Positions 24,940-34,404 of a stretch of DNA of 64,000 nucleotides are shown here, one piece after another. The stretch comes from Streptomyces sp. SAI-127 (GTDB lineage: Bacteria; Actinomycetota; Actinomycetes; Streptomycetales; Streptomycetaceae): NCBI RefSeq assembly GCF_029894425.1, contig NZ_JARXYJ010000001.1:2542001-2606000 (forward strand). Reading direction: 5' to 3'. A program made the translations under genes and the position numbers. How positions within the stretch are numbered: the stretch's first letter is position 1; the number at the start of each line of letters is the position of its first letter. Below the pieces are notes generated by a model, which saw only the letters and a program-made list of their open reading frames with translations, ran no database searches and was not told the DNA's origin.

Positions 24940-25881
24940 TCAGCCCCCACCGGCCCGCACCCGAAACTCCTGCGGACTGACCCCGTACCCCCTCTTGAAC
25001 GCGCTGGACAGCGCAAAGGCGCTTCCGTACCCGACCTGTCGGGCGATCGCCTCGAGCGTCGAGGAACTCCCCCGCAGCAGATCCGCCGCCAACGCCAGCC
25101 GCCATCCGGTCAGATACGTCATCACCGGCTCGCCCACCAGCTCGGTGAAGCGCCGAGCGAGCGCGGCCCGCGAGACTCCGGCCTTGGCCGCCAGGGACGC
25201 CACCGTCCAGGGATGCGCGGGATCGTCCTGCACCAGCCGCAGCACCCGCCCCACGACAGGATCGGCCAGCGCCGCGTACCAGGCGGGTGCCTCCGCCTCG
25301 GGCCGGGAGAACCAGGCCCGGAGCGCCGCGATGACCAGCAGGTCCAGCATCCGGTCCAGGACGACCTCCTGCCCCGGCTCGTCGCGCACGATCTCCTCCA
25401 TGAGGAGCGGGGTCAGCGGGCACTCCCACACGTCGGTGGTGAGCGACAGCAGCGGCGGCAGCGCGTCCAGGAGACGGTTGCTGATCTCGCCCTCCATCAG
25501 ATACGTCCCGATGAGGACCACCGTCCCGCCGTCGGGCCGGTCGCCCCAGGTGCGCACCCCGAGGTCCATGGAGCCGTTCAGGGCCCGCCCGTCGGGGTAG
25601 CTGCACTCCGCGCCGGGCAGGATCAGCACCTGCGGAGCCGTACCGGGGTCGTCGGCGCAGGTGTAGGGGTCGGGGCCGCGGGCGATGGCGAGGTCGCCGG
25701 GGCCGAGCCGGATCCGCTCGCCCGAGTCGGGCACGATCCAGGCGTCGCCACGGACCACCAGCATGACCGTCAACGGCGCCCGGTCCTCCACCCGCACCGC
25801 CCACGGCGGGTCGAAACACGCACGGATCATGAAGGCGCCACGCGCCCGCGGTCCTTCCAGCAGGCCTGCCAGAGCGTCCAT
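24940..25881 (-). CDS. AraC-family regulator with cupin sensor domain
   Basis: A 313-aa regulator. An AraC-type cupin lies at about residues 10-190 (MLVVRGDAWIVPDSGERIRL; GPGDLAIARGPDPYTCADD), then two HTH motifs (WTVASLAAKAGVSRAALARR; LEAIARQVGYGSAFALSSAF) ending in the GVSPQEFR signature. It is divergent from the NmrA-like reductase gene with an 81-bp gap, the usual layout for a regulator and its target. The ATG at 25881 is chosen because the longer frame to 26298 overlaps the reductase gene antisense. Confidence 0.88.
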   Translation of the reverse strand: MDALAGLLEGPRARGAFMIRACFDPPWAVRVEDRAPLTVMLVVRGDAWIVPDSGERIRLGPGDLAIARGPDPYTCADDPGTAPQVLILPGAECSYPDGRALNGSMDLGVRTWGDRPDGGTVVLIGTYLMEGEISNRLLDALPPLLSLTTDVWECPLTPLLMEEIVRDEPGQEVVLDRMLDLLVIAALRAWFSRPEAEAPAWYAALADPVVGRVLRLVQDDPAHPWTVASLAAKAGVSRAALARRFTELVGEPVMTYLTGWRLALAADLLRGSSSTLEAIARQVGYGSAFALSSAFKRGYGVSPQEFRVRAGGG

Positions 25882-25962
25882 ACGGCCAGCGTAGACGCGC
25901 GCGCATGGGAATGAGCCGTTCAGCGATGGTCCCTTGTGGCGGGCGGCAGTTGACTCGACGGC

Positions 25963-26799
25963 ATGACACAGAACGCGCGGAACATGACGGTGGTGGTGAC
26001 CGGTGCCTCGGGTCGTACGGGCAGCCGGGTGGCGCAGTCCGCGGAGGCGGCGGGGCTGACGGTCCGGGCGGCCTCGCGGGCGCAGGGGTTCGACTGGCAG
26101 GACCGGTCGACGTGGGCGCAGGTGTTGCGGGGCGCGGACGCGGCGTACCTGGTGTACCCCTCGGACATCGGCGCTCCGGGGGCCGCCGAGGCGATCGGGG
26201 CGGTCGCGCGCGAGGCGGTGGGGGTCGGCGTACGGCGGCTGGTGCTGCTGTCGTCGCGGGGGCAGGACCGGGCGCGGGACGCGGAGGAGGCGCTGCACGC
26301 CTCGGGGGCCGACTGGACGGTCGTACGGGCCGCGTGGTTCGCGCAGAACTTCAGCGAGGGGCCGTTGGTGGAGGAGTTGCGGCTGAGCGGGGAGTTGGTG
26401 TTTCCGGCCGGTGAGGTGCGGGAGCCGTTCGTGGATGTGCGGGACATCGGGGACGTGGTGGCGGCCGTGCTGGTGTCGCCGGACCGGTATGCCGGAGAGA
26501 CGCTCACCGTGTCGGGACCTCGGTTGCTGACCTTCGGCGAGGCGGTCGCGGAGATCGCGAAGGCGACGGGGCGGGAGCTGACGTACCGGGCCGTGTCGCC
26601 TCAGCGGTACGGGGAGAACCTGCTCGGGTTCGGGGTGCCGGCGCCGGAGGTGGAGGCGCTGGTGGAGGCGTTCACGCAGCTGCTGGACGGGCGCAACGCG
26701 TATCTGTCGGACGGCGTGCGGCAGGTTCTCGGCCGTGAGCCGCGGGACTTCGCCGACTTCGCGAGGGAGGCGGCGGCTGCGGGGACCTGGAAGGTCTGA
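25963..26799 (+). CDS. NmrA-like NAD(P)-binding reductase (atypical SDR)
   Basis: A 278-aa protein with Rossmann motif VVVTGASGRTGSRVA at the N-terminus and the atypical-SDR pattern VRRLVLLSSRG, TVVRAAWFAQNFSE and EPFVDVRDIGDVV. Such proteins act as quinone reductases or NADP sensors. The Tyr-x3-Lys pair of classical SDRs is absent. The divergent AraC gene probably controls it. The start ATG at 25963 is followed within seven codons by a second ATG at 25984, which is also possible. Confidence 0.85.
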   Translation: MTQNARNMTVVVTGASGRTGSRVAQSAEAAGLTVRAASRAQGFDWQDRSTWAQVLRGADAAYLVYPSDIGAPGAAEAIGAVAREAVGVGVRRLVLLSSRGQDRARDAEEALHASGADWTVVRAAWFAQNFSEGPLVEELRLSGELVFPAGEVREPFVDVRDIGDVVAAVLVSPDRYAGETLTVSGPRLLTFGEAVAEIAKATGRELTYRAVSPQRYGENLLGFGVPAPEVEALVEAFTQLLDGRNAYLSDGVRQVLGREPRDFADFAREAAAAGTWKV

Positions 26800-26823
26800 C
26801 GCCGGTCGGTGGACCCGCCCCCC

Positions 26824-27969
26824 TCAGGAATCGTCCGGTTTCTGCGGGGGGTGCGTCGTCTTCGCGTGTGTCCGCAGCCGCGACGTCACATCCTCCGGCG
26901 GCAGGAAGCGCGACCACCGCTCCGGGAACTCCGAGGGCATGTCGGGGTCCTCGGGGTCGATGTCGGTGTCGTGGAGTGCGGCCGCCCGGGCGACGTACTC
27001 GGCGACCTGCGCCTCCCGCACCCGCTCGTTCGCCGCGCGCGCCGCCGCCGTCGCCGCCGCCGGCCAGACGCGGTCGATCGCGGCGTTGACCGCGGCGCCC
27101 ACCAGGACCGCGAAGGCCGACACCCCGATCCACAGGAGCACCGCCACGGCCGCGGCCAGCGAGCCGTAGATCGTCGCACCCTCGATCGTGCTCTGGAGGT
27201 AGATCCGGAGCAGGAAGCTCCCCAGCACCCACATGGCGAGCGCCACCAGCGCGCCGGGGACGTCCTCGATCCACGGTGAGCGCACCGGTACCGACAGGTG
27301 GTACAGCGTGGTCAGGAAGGCGATGGACAGGATGATCACCACGGGCCAGTACAGGACCTGCACCACCGTCGCCGACCAGGGCACGATCCGCACCACCGCG
27401 TCCGGCCCCGCCACCATCAGCGGCAGTGCCACCGAGCCGATCAGCAGGGCCGCGATGAACAGGGCGAACGCCACGAGCCGGGTCTTGACGATGCCGCGGA
27501 CCCCGTCGAGGCCGTACATGACGGTGATGGTGTCGATGAAGACGTTCACGGCGCGGGACCCGGACCACAGGGCGAACAGGAAGCCGACGGAGATGACGTC
27601 GGGCCTGCCGCCCTTCATCACGTCGTCGAGGATCGGCTGCGCGATCTGCCGTACGCCCTTGTCGGACAGGACCGTGCGCGCCGCGTCCAGGATGTTGGCC
27701 TCCAGGCTGCTGATGCTGTCGGTGCCGGTCCAGTCGTCGACGTAGCCGAGCAGTCCGATGAGGCTGAGCAGCAGCGGGGGCACGGACAGCAGCGAGAAGA
27801 ACGCGGCCTCGGCGGCGAGCCCCAGGATGCGGTACTCGATGCACGAGTTGACGGTGTCCTTGAGCAGCAGCCAGGCGGTCCTGCGCTTCGAGACGTTCCG
27901 GTAGAGGGCACGGGCCCGGTGGAGCCGGCCGGAGGGGGGCCGCTGAGGGGATTCGCTTGCTGCCTGCAC
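26824..27969 (-). CDS. YihY/BrkB-family integral membrane protein
   Basis: A 381-aa membrane protein with six hydrophobic segments between about residues 40 and 300 and the family's opening EYRILGLAAEAAFFSLLSVP. The cytoplasmic C-tail of about 80 residues is charged. The family was once annotated as ribonuclease BN; its role is not firmly known. The start is GTG at 27969 with TACCTT just upstream, consistent with a leaderless mRNA. It converges on the reductase gene, 24 bp apart. Confidence 0.85.
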   Translation of the reverse strand: MQAASESPQRPPSGRLHRARALYRNVSKRRTAWLLLKDTVNSCIEYRILGLAAEAAFFSLLSVPPLLLSLIGLLGYVDDWTGTDSISSLEANILDAARTVLSDKGVRQIAQPILDDVMKGGRPDVISVGFLFALWSGSRAVNVFIDTITVMYGLDGVRGIVKTRLVAFALFIAALLIGSVALPLMVAGPDAVVRIVPWSATVVQVLYWPVVIILSIAFLTTLYHLSVPVRSPWIEDVPGALVALAMWVLGSFLLRIYLQSTIEGATIYGSLAAAVAVLLWIGVSAFAVLVGAAVNAAIDRVWPAAATAAARAANERVREAQVAEYVARAAALHDTDIDPEDPDMPSEFPERWSRFLPPEDVTSRLRTHAKTTHPPQKPDDS

Positions 27970-28554
27970 GACCTAAAGGTATCCGCCATGGCGGCGTGCA
28001 CTCATCCCCCGGTCCGGGTCCGGGGCACGCGCGTGCGGGGAACGCCCGCTCGTGTTCGGTTCCTTCATACCTCGGAAAACGCCGGGCAACCCCGCGGAAA
28101 TCACCAAGGAAATCGAACCTCTTTTCTGTCATGAACCCGGTGGCCGGATTTCGCGGCCTTGAAAAGCGGAATGCCGGACGACATATGCACTGCCCATCGG
28201 GTGAGTTCCCCGGTGACGCCTCCGAACGGCATGAGCAGGGCATACCGTCGGCGAACGGTCGACCAGCAAGAAACCGCCATTGCCCGAAACGCGCTTGACC
28301 CGTTCATGAGCCCGTCGAAACAATTCGGATTGCATTCTCAGGGCCCTGACCAAGGCTCGAGCCGACCGCCCCGTCCCCGCCGCGTGGTCACTTCAGGCAC
28401 ATACCGAACCGCTCCTTCTCTTATTTCATTCCGTGCCTCACGGCACTTCTCTTTCTTCCGGCACACCGGAACCACGGGGGTTCTTCTTCCTGATTTTCCG
28501 CCGCGTGGTGAGCAGCGGTCGATATTCCGCCGTATCCCTCTCTGGAGAATTTCC
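27970..28554. other. Long gene-free region upstream of the biosynthetic cluster
   Basis: 585 bp with visibly lower GC and more A/T runs than its surroundings (AAATCACCAAGGAAATCG; GAAACAATTCGGATTGC; CTTCTCTTATTTCATTCCG). No frame here looks coding. It separates the divergent BrkB gene from the cluster starting at 28555 and must hold the cluster promoter. No clear operator was recognised. Confidence 0.5.
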
Positions 28555-29763
28555 ATGACTGTTCCGTATGCGCCGAAGCATGCCGTGCCGCGAATCGTGG
28601 GGGTCGATGTGGCACGGGGTCTCGCCCTGCTCGGTATGTTCTCCGTTCACGTGTTCGGTGCGTTCGACGAGGCCGGCTCGGTCACACCCGCCTGGATGTT
28701 CGCGGGCGGCCGTTCCTCGGCGACCTTCGCCGTGACGGCCGGGATCGGCCTGGCCTTCACGACCGGCGGGCGACGGCCGGTGACCGGGCGGCCCGCGGCC
28801 GCCGCGGTGGCGGCCCGTGCCGGCGTCATCGCGCTGATCGGGCTGCTGCTCGGCTACGCCTCACGCGCGGCGGACCTGGACGTGGACGTCATTCTGGCGT
28901 TCTACGCCCTGTTGTTCCTGATCGCGATCCCGCTGCTGGGCCTTGCTCCGCGCACCCTGGCCTTCCTGTCCCTGGCCCTGGCCCTGGGCGCCCCGCTCGC
29001 CGTGCACGCGCTGCGGGGCGTACTGCCGGAGCCCGCCTTCGACGGCGACCCGACCCTCCAGGACGTGGTCACCGACCCGCTCGGCCTGGTGTCGGACCTG
29101 CTGGTCCATGGCGACTACCCGGTGCTCGCCTGGACCGCCTATCTGTGCGCCGGCCTCGCCCTCGGCCGGATGAACCTGACGTCACGAAGGGCCGCACCCC
29201 GGCTTTTCGGCGGCGGTCTCGCGCTGGTGGCCGGGGTCTGGCTGGTGTCGTCCCTGGTCCTGTTCCGGTACGACGGGCTCCGGTACCTGTGGCGCGCGGA
29301 GTTCCCCGGTGCCTCCCGCGCCGAGGCCCTGTGGGACAGCCCCGACGGCGAGACCTGGTGGGCGCTGCTCTCCCGGGCGCCGCACGCGACCACGCCCTTC
29401 GACATGCTCCTCACCCTGGGCTCGGCGACGGCGATCCTCGGCGGCGCCCTGCTGCTGACCAGGAGCGCCCTCCTCGCACGGGCGCTCACGCCGCTCGCGG
29501 CGGCGGGCAGCATGCCGCTGACCCTCTACGTCGCCCATGTGCTCCTTCTCGCCACCGGCGCACTCTCCGGCTCCCCCGGGCTCCTCTACGCCGTCATGGC
29601 GACCGGAGCGCTCCTCTTCGCCCTCTCGTGGCGGCACGTCGGGCGTGGCCCGCTGGAAACGGTCGTCGCAGGCGCGGCCCGGCGGTGTCGCGAGGCCGTA
29701 ACACCGGCGCGGTCGCAGGAACCGGTGGAGACCCCGGCCCGACTTAGCAAGCACACCGAATAG
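28555..29763 (+). CDS. Multi-span membrane protein, acyltransferase-like (DUF418/DUF1624 type)
   Basis: A 402-aa protein with about ten hydrophobic spans. The N-terminus VPRIVGVDVARGLALLGMFS followed by WMFAGGRSSATFAVTAGIGL is the signature of the heparan-alpha-glucosaminide-acetyltransferase-like/DUF418 group, which includes membrane acyltransferases and uncharacterised transport-like proteins. The ATG at 28555 is chosen: it opens the conserved sequence and has GGAGAA upstream; the frame extends to 28159 without coding character. It stands 35 nt before the Pls-like gene and may acylate, export or protect against the product (inference). Confidence 0.75.
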   Translation: MTVPYAPKHAVPRIVGVDVARGLALLGMFSVHVFGAFDEAGSVTPAWMFAGGRSSATFAVTAGIGLAFTTGGRRPVTGRPAAAAVAARAGVIALIGLLLGYASRAADLDVDVILAFYALLFLIAIPLLGLAPRTLAFLSLALALGAPLAVHALRGVLPEPAFDGDPTLQDVVTDPLGLVSDLLVHGDYPVLAWTAYLCAGLALGRMNLTSRRAAPRLFGGGLALVAGVWLVSSLVLFRYDGLRYLWRAEFPGASRAEALWDSPDGETWWALLSRAPHATTPFDMLLTLGSATAILGGALLLTRSALLARALTPLAAAGSMPLTLYVAHVLLLATGALSGSPGLLYAVMATGALLFALSWRHVGRGPLETVVAGAARRCREAVTPARSQEPVETPARLSKHTE

Positions 29764-29798
29764 ACCAAAAGACCAAAAGTAATGATCTAGGAGCTCAA

Positions 29799-32267
29799 GT
29801 GGTGGTAAATCCCGGCGAGATCACGACAGTCGCCCCGGTGGACGGCACCGCCCAGGTCTTCGCCGAGGTGCTGGCCGGGGTCGTGAAGACGGATCAAGTA
29901 CCTCTCGACAGCCACTTCTTCGACGACCTGGGTGCCAACTCCCTGGTCATGGCGCAGTTCTGCGCCCGGGTCAGGAAGCGGGACGATCTGCCGCCGGTGT
30001 CGATGAGGGACATCTACGGCCACCCGACGATCCGCGGTCTGGCCACGGCTCTCGCCGAGATCCCGGCCGCCGGACCGGCTCCCGCACGGCCGACCGAACC
30101 GCCTCCGCCGCCGGGCAGCACCGCCCGCTATGTCCTGTGCGGGTTCGTGCAGTTCCTCGTCTTCGTCCTGTACTGCCTCGCCGCGGGGATCGCCACCGCC
30201 GAGGGGTACCGCTGGATATCCGGCGGCGACGGCGTGCTCTCCGTCTACCTGCGCTCCCTGGTCTTCGGCGGCACGCTGTTCCTGGCCGTCTGCACCCTGC
30301 CCGTGGTGGCGAAGTGGGTGCTGGTGGGCCGGTGGAAGGAGACGGAGTTCCCGGTGTGGGGCCTGGCCTACGTCCGCTTCTGGACCGTCAAGGCACTGCT
30401 GCACGCCAATCCGATGATCCTTTTCACCGGCAACCCGCTGTACGTCCTGTACCTGCGGGCCCTCGGCGCCCGTATCGGCCCGGGCGTCACGATCCTGTCC
30501 CACTCGGTGCCGGTCTGCACCGACCTGCTGACCGTCGGCGCCGGGACGGTGATCCGCAAGGACGCCCTGTTCCTCGGCTACCGGGCGCACGCGGGCCGGA
30601 TCCGCACCGGACCGGTCACCCTGGGCCGGGACGTCTTCGTCGGCGAGAAGACGGTCCTCGACATCGGCACGTCCATCGGCGACGGCGGCCAGCTGGGCCA
30701 CTCCTCCGCGCTGTACGACGGCGCCGCCATACCCGCCGGGCAGCGCTGGCACGGCTCCCCGGCCCGTCCCACCGACGTCGACCACATCCGTGTCCCGGCC
30801 ACCCGCTGCGGCACCGCGCGCCGGGCCGGCTATGCCCTCACGGCCCTGCTCCAGACACTGCTCGTGTACGTCCCGCTCGGCATCGGCGGCGTCTTCCTGG
30901 TGATGGACCTCGTGCCGGCACTGGACCCGCTGCTCGAACCGAACGCGCAGGAACGGGCGTCGGCGGCCTTCTACGCCGAGGCGCTGGCCCTGTCCGTCGC
31001 CCTCTTCACCGGTTCCGTGGTCCTCGGCCTCCTCACCGTGACGGTGCTGCCGCGGCTGCTGAACCTGACCCTGAAGGCGGACCGGGTCTATCCGCTGTAC
31101 GGCTTCCACTACTCGGTGCAGCGCGCGATCGCCCGCATGACCAACATCAAGTTCTTCAAGTGGCTGTGCGGCGACAGCTCGTACATCGTCCACTACCTGC
31201 GGTCCATCGGCTACGACCTCTCGCACGTCGAGCAGACCGGCTCGAACTTCGGCACCGAGGTGTCGCACGAGACGCCGTACCTGGCCACCGTCGGCAGCGG
31301 CACGATGGTCGCCGACGGGCTCTCGATCCTCAACGCCGAGTACTCCAGTACGTCGTTCCGGGTCTCGCGGGTGGCGATCGGGCCGCGCAACTTCCTCGGC
31401 AACCACATCGCCTACCCGATCGGCGGACGTACCGGCGACAACTGCCTGCTCGCGACGAAGGTGCTGGTCCCGCTCGACGGTGAACTGCGCGAGGGCGTGG
31501 GCCTGCTGGGCTCGCCGCCGTTCGAGATCCCGCGCACGGTGGAGCGCGACACCCGCTTCGACCACCTGCGCGAGGGCGACGAACTGCGCCGCCGGCTGTC
31601 CGGCAAGAACCGCTTCAACGCCCGCTCGATGGCGCTGTTCCTGTTCCTGCGCTGGCTGCACTGGTTCATGCTGACGCTGCTCGGTTTCGCGGTCGTCGAT
31701 CTCTACGGCGGCCAGGGCGCCCTCGGCGGCCTGCTCATCGGCGGCTACCTGATGGCAAGCCTCGCACTGACCTGCGCCTACTACATCCTGGTGGAGCGCG
31801 TGATCACCCGGTTCCGGCCGCTGGAGCCGCAGTTGTGCTCCATCTACGAGCCGTACTTCTGGTGGCACGAGCGGCTGTGGAAGGTGCCGGACGGCCAGCT
31901 CAAGGTCTTCAACGGCACCCCGTTCAAGAACGTCATCTGGCGGCTGATGGGCGTACGGCTCGGTCGCCGGGTCTTCGACGACGGCGTCGCCATCACCGAG
32001 CGGTCGCTCACGTCGATCGGCAGCGACTGCACGCTCGGCGCCCACTCCAAGGTGCAGGCCCACTCCCAGGAGGACGGCACCTTCAAGTCCGACCACATCA
32101 CGATCGGCGACGGCTGCACCGTCGGTGCGGGCGCGCTGGTCCACTACGGCGTCTCGATGGGCGACGGTGCCGTACTCGGTCCCGACTCCTTCCTGATGAA
32201 GGGCGAGGAGATGCCGTCGGGGGCGCACTGGGGCGGGAATCCGGCGGTGGCACTGCGCCGCGCCTGA
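29799..32267 (+). CDS. Carrier domain plus Pls/PosA-type six-TM triple-repeat membrane protein
   Basis: An 822-aa protein. Residues about 15-90 are a carrier domain with the phosphopantetheine Ser in DLGANSLVMAQF (about Ser48). Then come three pairs of membrane spans (about 110-133/150-175, 344-370/392-420, 610-632/641-668), each followed by a soluble left-handed beta-helix-like domain (ANPMILFTGNPLYVLYLRAL; DSSYIVHYLRSIGYDL; ITIGDGCTVGAGALVHYGVS). This is the C-terminal architecture of epsilon-poly-L-lysine synthetase and other Pls/PosA NRPSs, but without the usual N-terminal adenylation domain. The A domain is encoded separately by the next gene. It probably forms amide bonds at the membrane. 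The start is GTG 29799 after AGGAG; GTG 29802 is also possible. Confidence 0.85.
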   Translation: MVVNPGEITTVAPVDGTAQVFAEVLAGVVKTDQVPLDSHFFDDLGANSLVMAQFCARVRKRDDLPPVSMRDIYGHPTIRGLATALAEIPAAGPAPARPTEPPPPPGSTARYVLCGFVQFLVFVLYCLAAGIATAEGYRWISGGDGVLSVYLRSLVFGGTLFLAVCTLPVVAKWVLVGRWKETEFPVWGLAYVRFWTVKALLHANPMILFTGNPLYVLYLRALGARIGPGVTILSHSVPVCTDLLTVGAGTVIRKDALFLGYRAHAGRIRTGPVTLGRDVFVGEKTVLDIGTSIGDGGQLGHSSALYDGAAIPAGQRWHGSPARPTDVDHIRVPATRCGTARRAGYALTALLQTLLVYVPLGIGGVFLVMDLVPALDPLLEPNAQERASAAFYAEALALSVALFTGSVVLGLLTVTVLPRLLNLTLKADRVYPLYGFHYSVQRAIARMTNIKFFKWLCGDSSYIVHYLRSIGYDLSHVEQTGSNFGTEVSHETPYLATVGSGTMVADGLSILNAEYSSTSFRVSRVAIGPRNFLGNHIAYPIGGRTGDNCLLATKVLVPLDGELREGVGLLGSPPFEIPRTVERDTRFDHLREGDELRRRLSGKNRFNARSMALFLFLRWLHWFMLTLLGFAVVDLYGGQGALGGLLIGGYLMASLALTCAYYILVERVITRFRPLEPQLCSIYEPYFWWHERLWKVPDGQLKVFNGTPFKNVIWRLMGVRLGRRVFDDGVAITERSLTSIGSDCTLGAHSKVQAHSQEDGTFKSDHITIGDGCTVGAGALVHYGVSMGDGAVLGPDSFLMKGEEMPSGAHWGGNPAVALRRA

Positions 32268-32303
32268 ACCGCCCGCACGAAGAAATCAGGGGGGAAGAAA
32301 GTC

Positions 32304-34391
32304 ATGGAAACAGTTCCGCACCGCACGCCCGGTCCGATACCGGACGTCACCGAGTACGCGGTCCCGCTGCCCGACGGCACACCGACCGATCCGGCCGCGC
32401 TGCTGACGGCCCACGCCAAGGTCCTCGCCGCCCTCTCGGGCGGGACGGAGGGCACTCCCGGCGACGAGCTGCGGGTCACCGTCACCGACGGGACGCTGCG
32501 GCTGAGCCACCGCACCGGCGCCTTCGACACCGAAACCGCCGCCCGCATCGCCGGCTACCACCTCACCGCGCTCGCCGACCCGGACCGCAGGAGCCTGCTG
32601 TCCGAGGAGGAACTCCGCTTCCAGCTGGAGGAGTTGGCGGGACCGGTCCGTGCACTTCCGGACCGGCGGGTGCACGAGCTCTTCGAGGAGCGGGTCGGCA
32701 AGCACCCGGACGCCGTGGCCGCCGTACAGGGCGAGCGGCAGTGGACGTACGCCGAGCTCAACTCCCGAGCCAACCGGGTCGGCCGGGCGCTGCTGGCGCG
32801 CGGCCTGGAGGCCGAGGGGGTCGTCGCCGTCGTCATGGAGCGCGATCTGGACTGGATGGCGGCCGTCCTCGGCGTGCTCAAGGCCGGCGGGGTGTATCTG
32901 CCCGTCGAGCCGCACTTCCCGGCCGAACGGGTGTCCAGGACGCTGTCCCGGGCGGGCTGCGAGCTCGTCGTCACCGAGCGGGGCAGCACCGGCTCGCTCT
33001 CCGGGACGACGGCCACGACCCTGTTCGTGGACGCCGCGTACGCCGAGAGCCACGCGGACGACGATCTCGGGATCCCGGTCGCGGCGGACCAACTGGCCTA
33101 CATCTACTTCACGTCCGGCTCCACCGGCGAGCCGAAGGGCGCGATGTGCGAGCACGCCGGCTTCGTCAACCACGTGCTCGCCAAGGTCGAGGACCTGGGG
33201 ATCGGCGAGGACGACGTGGTCGCGCAGACCGCGCCGCAGTGCTTCGACATCTCCCTGTGGCAGCTGCTCGCCGGGCCGGTCGTCGGCGGGCGGACGCTGG
33301 TCGTCGACCAGGAGACCGTCCTGGACGTGCCGCGGTTCGTGGACACGGTGGTCCGGGAGCGGGTCAACGTGCTCCAGGTCGTGCCGTCGTACCTGGAGGC
33401 CGTGCTCGCGGAGTTGGGGCAGCGGCCGCGCGAACTGGCCGACCTGCGCTGTGTGTCGGTGACCGGCGAGGCGGTGAAGCGGGAGCTGGTGCAGCGCTGG
33501 TTCGCCACCGCGCCCGGCATCCGCCTCGCCAACGCCTACGGGCTGACCGAGACCTCCGACGACACCAACCACGAGGTCATGGACCGGGTGCCGGACGGCG
33601 ACCGGGTCCCGCTCGGGCGGCCGGTGCGCAATGTGCGGGTGTACGTCGTCGACGAGGACCTGGTGCCCGTGCCGCTCGGCGCTCCGGGCGAGATCGTCTT
33701 CTCCGGGGTGTGCGTGGGGCGCGGGTACGTCAACGACCCCGAGCGCACCGCGGCCGCCTTCATGGAGGACCCGTACCGGCCCGGCGAGCGGCTCTACCGC
33801 AGTGGTGACGTGGGGCGCTGGCGGTCCGACGGCCGACTGGAGTTCCTCGGCCGCCGGGACACCCAGATCAAGATCCGCGGGTTCCGCGTGGAGATCGGCG
33901 AGATCGAGAACGCGCTGCTGCGGGTGGCCGGGGTGCGTGACGGGGCCGTCGTGGTCGTACGGGGGACGCAGCTCGCCGCGTTCTGCGCCGGGCCCGAGCC
34001 GGTGGGCGCGGACGCGGTGCGGGAACGGCTGGCCGCGTCGCTGCCGGACTACATGGTGCCCGCCGTCGTGCACTGGCGGGAGCACCTGCCGCTGACGGCC
34101 AACGGCAAGACCGACCGCCGGACGCTGACCGCGCTCGCCGAGGACCTCGACGCCGCTGTGGCCGTCGAGCCGGTCACGGCCGGCGAGCGGCGGCTCGCGG
34201 ATGCCTGGGCCGAGGTGCTCGGGGTCCCCGCCGACCGGATCGGCCGCCTCGACCACTTCTTCGACCGCGGCGGCACCTCGCTGTCCGCCGTGCGTCTCGC
34301 GATCGCCCTGGACCGGGCGATCACCCTCAAGGACGTCGTCCGCCACCCGGTCCTCGCGGACCTGGCGGGCCTGCTCGACCGGCAGCACTGA
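32304..34391 (+). CDS. NRPS adenylation-carrier (A-PCP) protein
   Basis: A 695-aa protein. Residues 1-115 look like a degenerate condensation-domain tail and C-A linker (LLSEEELRFQLEELAG, then PDRRVHELFEERVG). The adenylation domain has A3 YFTSGSTGEPKG (about 268), A4 CFDISLWQ, A5 NAYGLTE, A7/A8 YRSGDVGRW and RRDTQIKIRGFRVE, and A10 Lys in LTANGKTDRR. The carrier Ser is in FFDRGGTSLSA (about Ser659). By manual alignment to GrsA the specificity residues read D-I-W-Q-S-T-A-D-D-K; the acidic pair suggests a basic side chain. No condensation or thioesterase domain is present. It probably loads diaminopropionate for the membrane protein upstream. GGGGGGAAG precedes the start. Confidence 0.88.
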   Translation: METVPHRTPGPIPDVTEYAVPLPDGTPTDPAALLTAHAKVLAALSGGTEGTPGDELRVTVTDGTLRLSHRTGAFDTETAARIAGYHLTALADPDRRSLLSEEELRFQLEELAGPVRALPDRRVHELFEERVGKHPDAVAAVQGERQWTYAELNSRANRVGRALLARGLEAEGVVAVVMERDLDWMAAVLGVLKAGGVYLPVEPHFPAERVSRTLSRAGCELVVTERGSTGSLSGTTATTLFVDAAYAESHADDDLGIPVAADQLAYIYFTSGSTGEPKGAMCEHAGFVNHVLAKVEDLGIGEDDVVAQTAPQCFDISLWQLLAGPVVGGRTLVVDQETVLDVPRFVDTVVRERVNVLQVVPSYLEAVLAELGQRPRELADLRCVSVTGEAVKRELVQRWFATAPGIRLANAYGLTETSDDTNHEVMDRVPDGDRVPLGRPVRNVRVYVVDEDLVPVPLGAPGEIVFSGVCVGRGYVNDPERTAAAFMEDPYRPGERLYRSGDVGRWRSDGRLEFLGRRDTQIKIRGFRVEIGEIENALLRVAGVRDGAVVVVRGTQLAAFCAGPEPVGADAVRERLAASLPDYMVPAVVHWREHLPLTANGKTDRRTLTALAEDLDAAVAVEPVTAGERRLADAWAEVLGVPADRIGRLDHFFDRGGTSLSAVRLAIALDRAITLKDVVRHPVLADLAGLLDRQH

Positions 34392-34404
34392 AAGGAACCC
34401 CGAG

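Noticed and set aside
28159..28554. N-terminal extension of the membrane acyltransferase-like gene
   Set aside because: The added 132 codons have no protein-like character and the conserved family sequence begins at the ATG at 28555.
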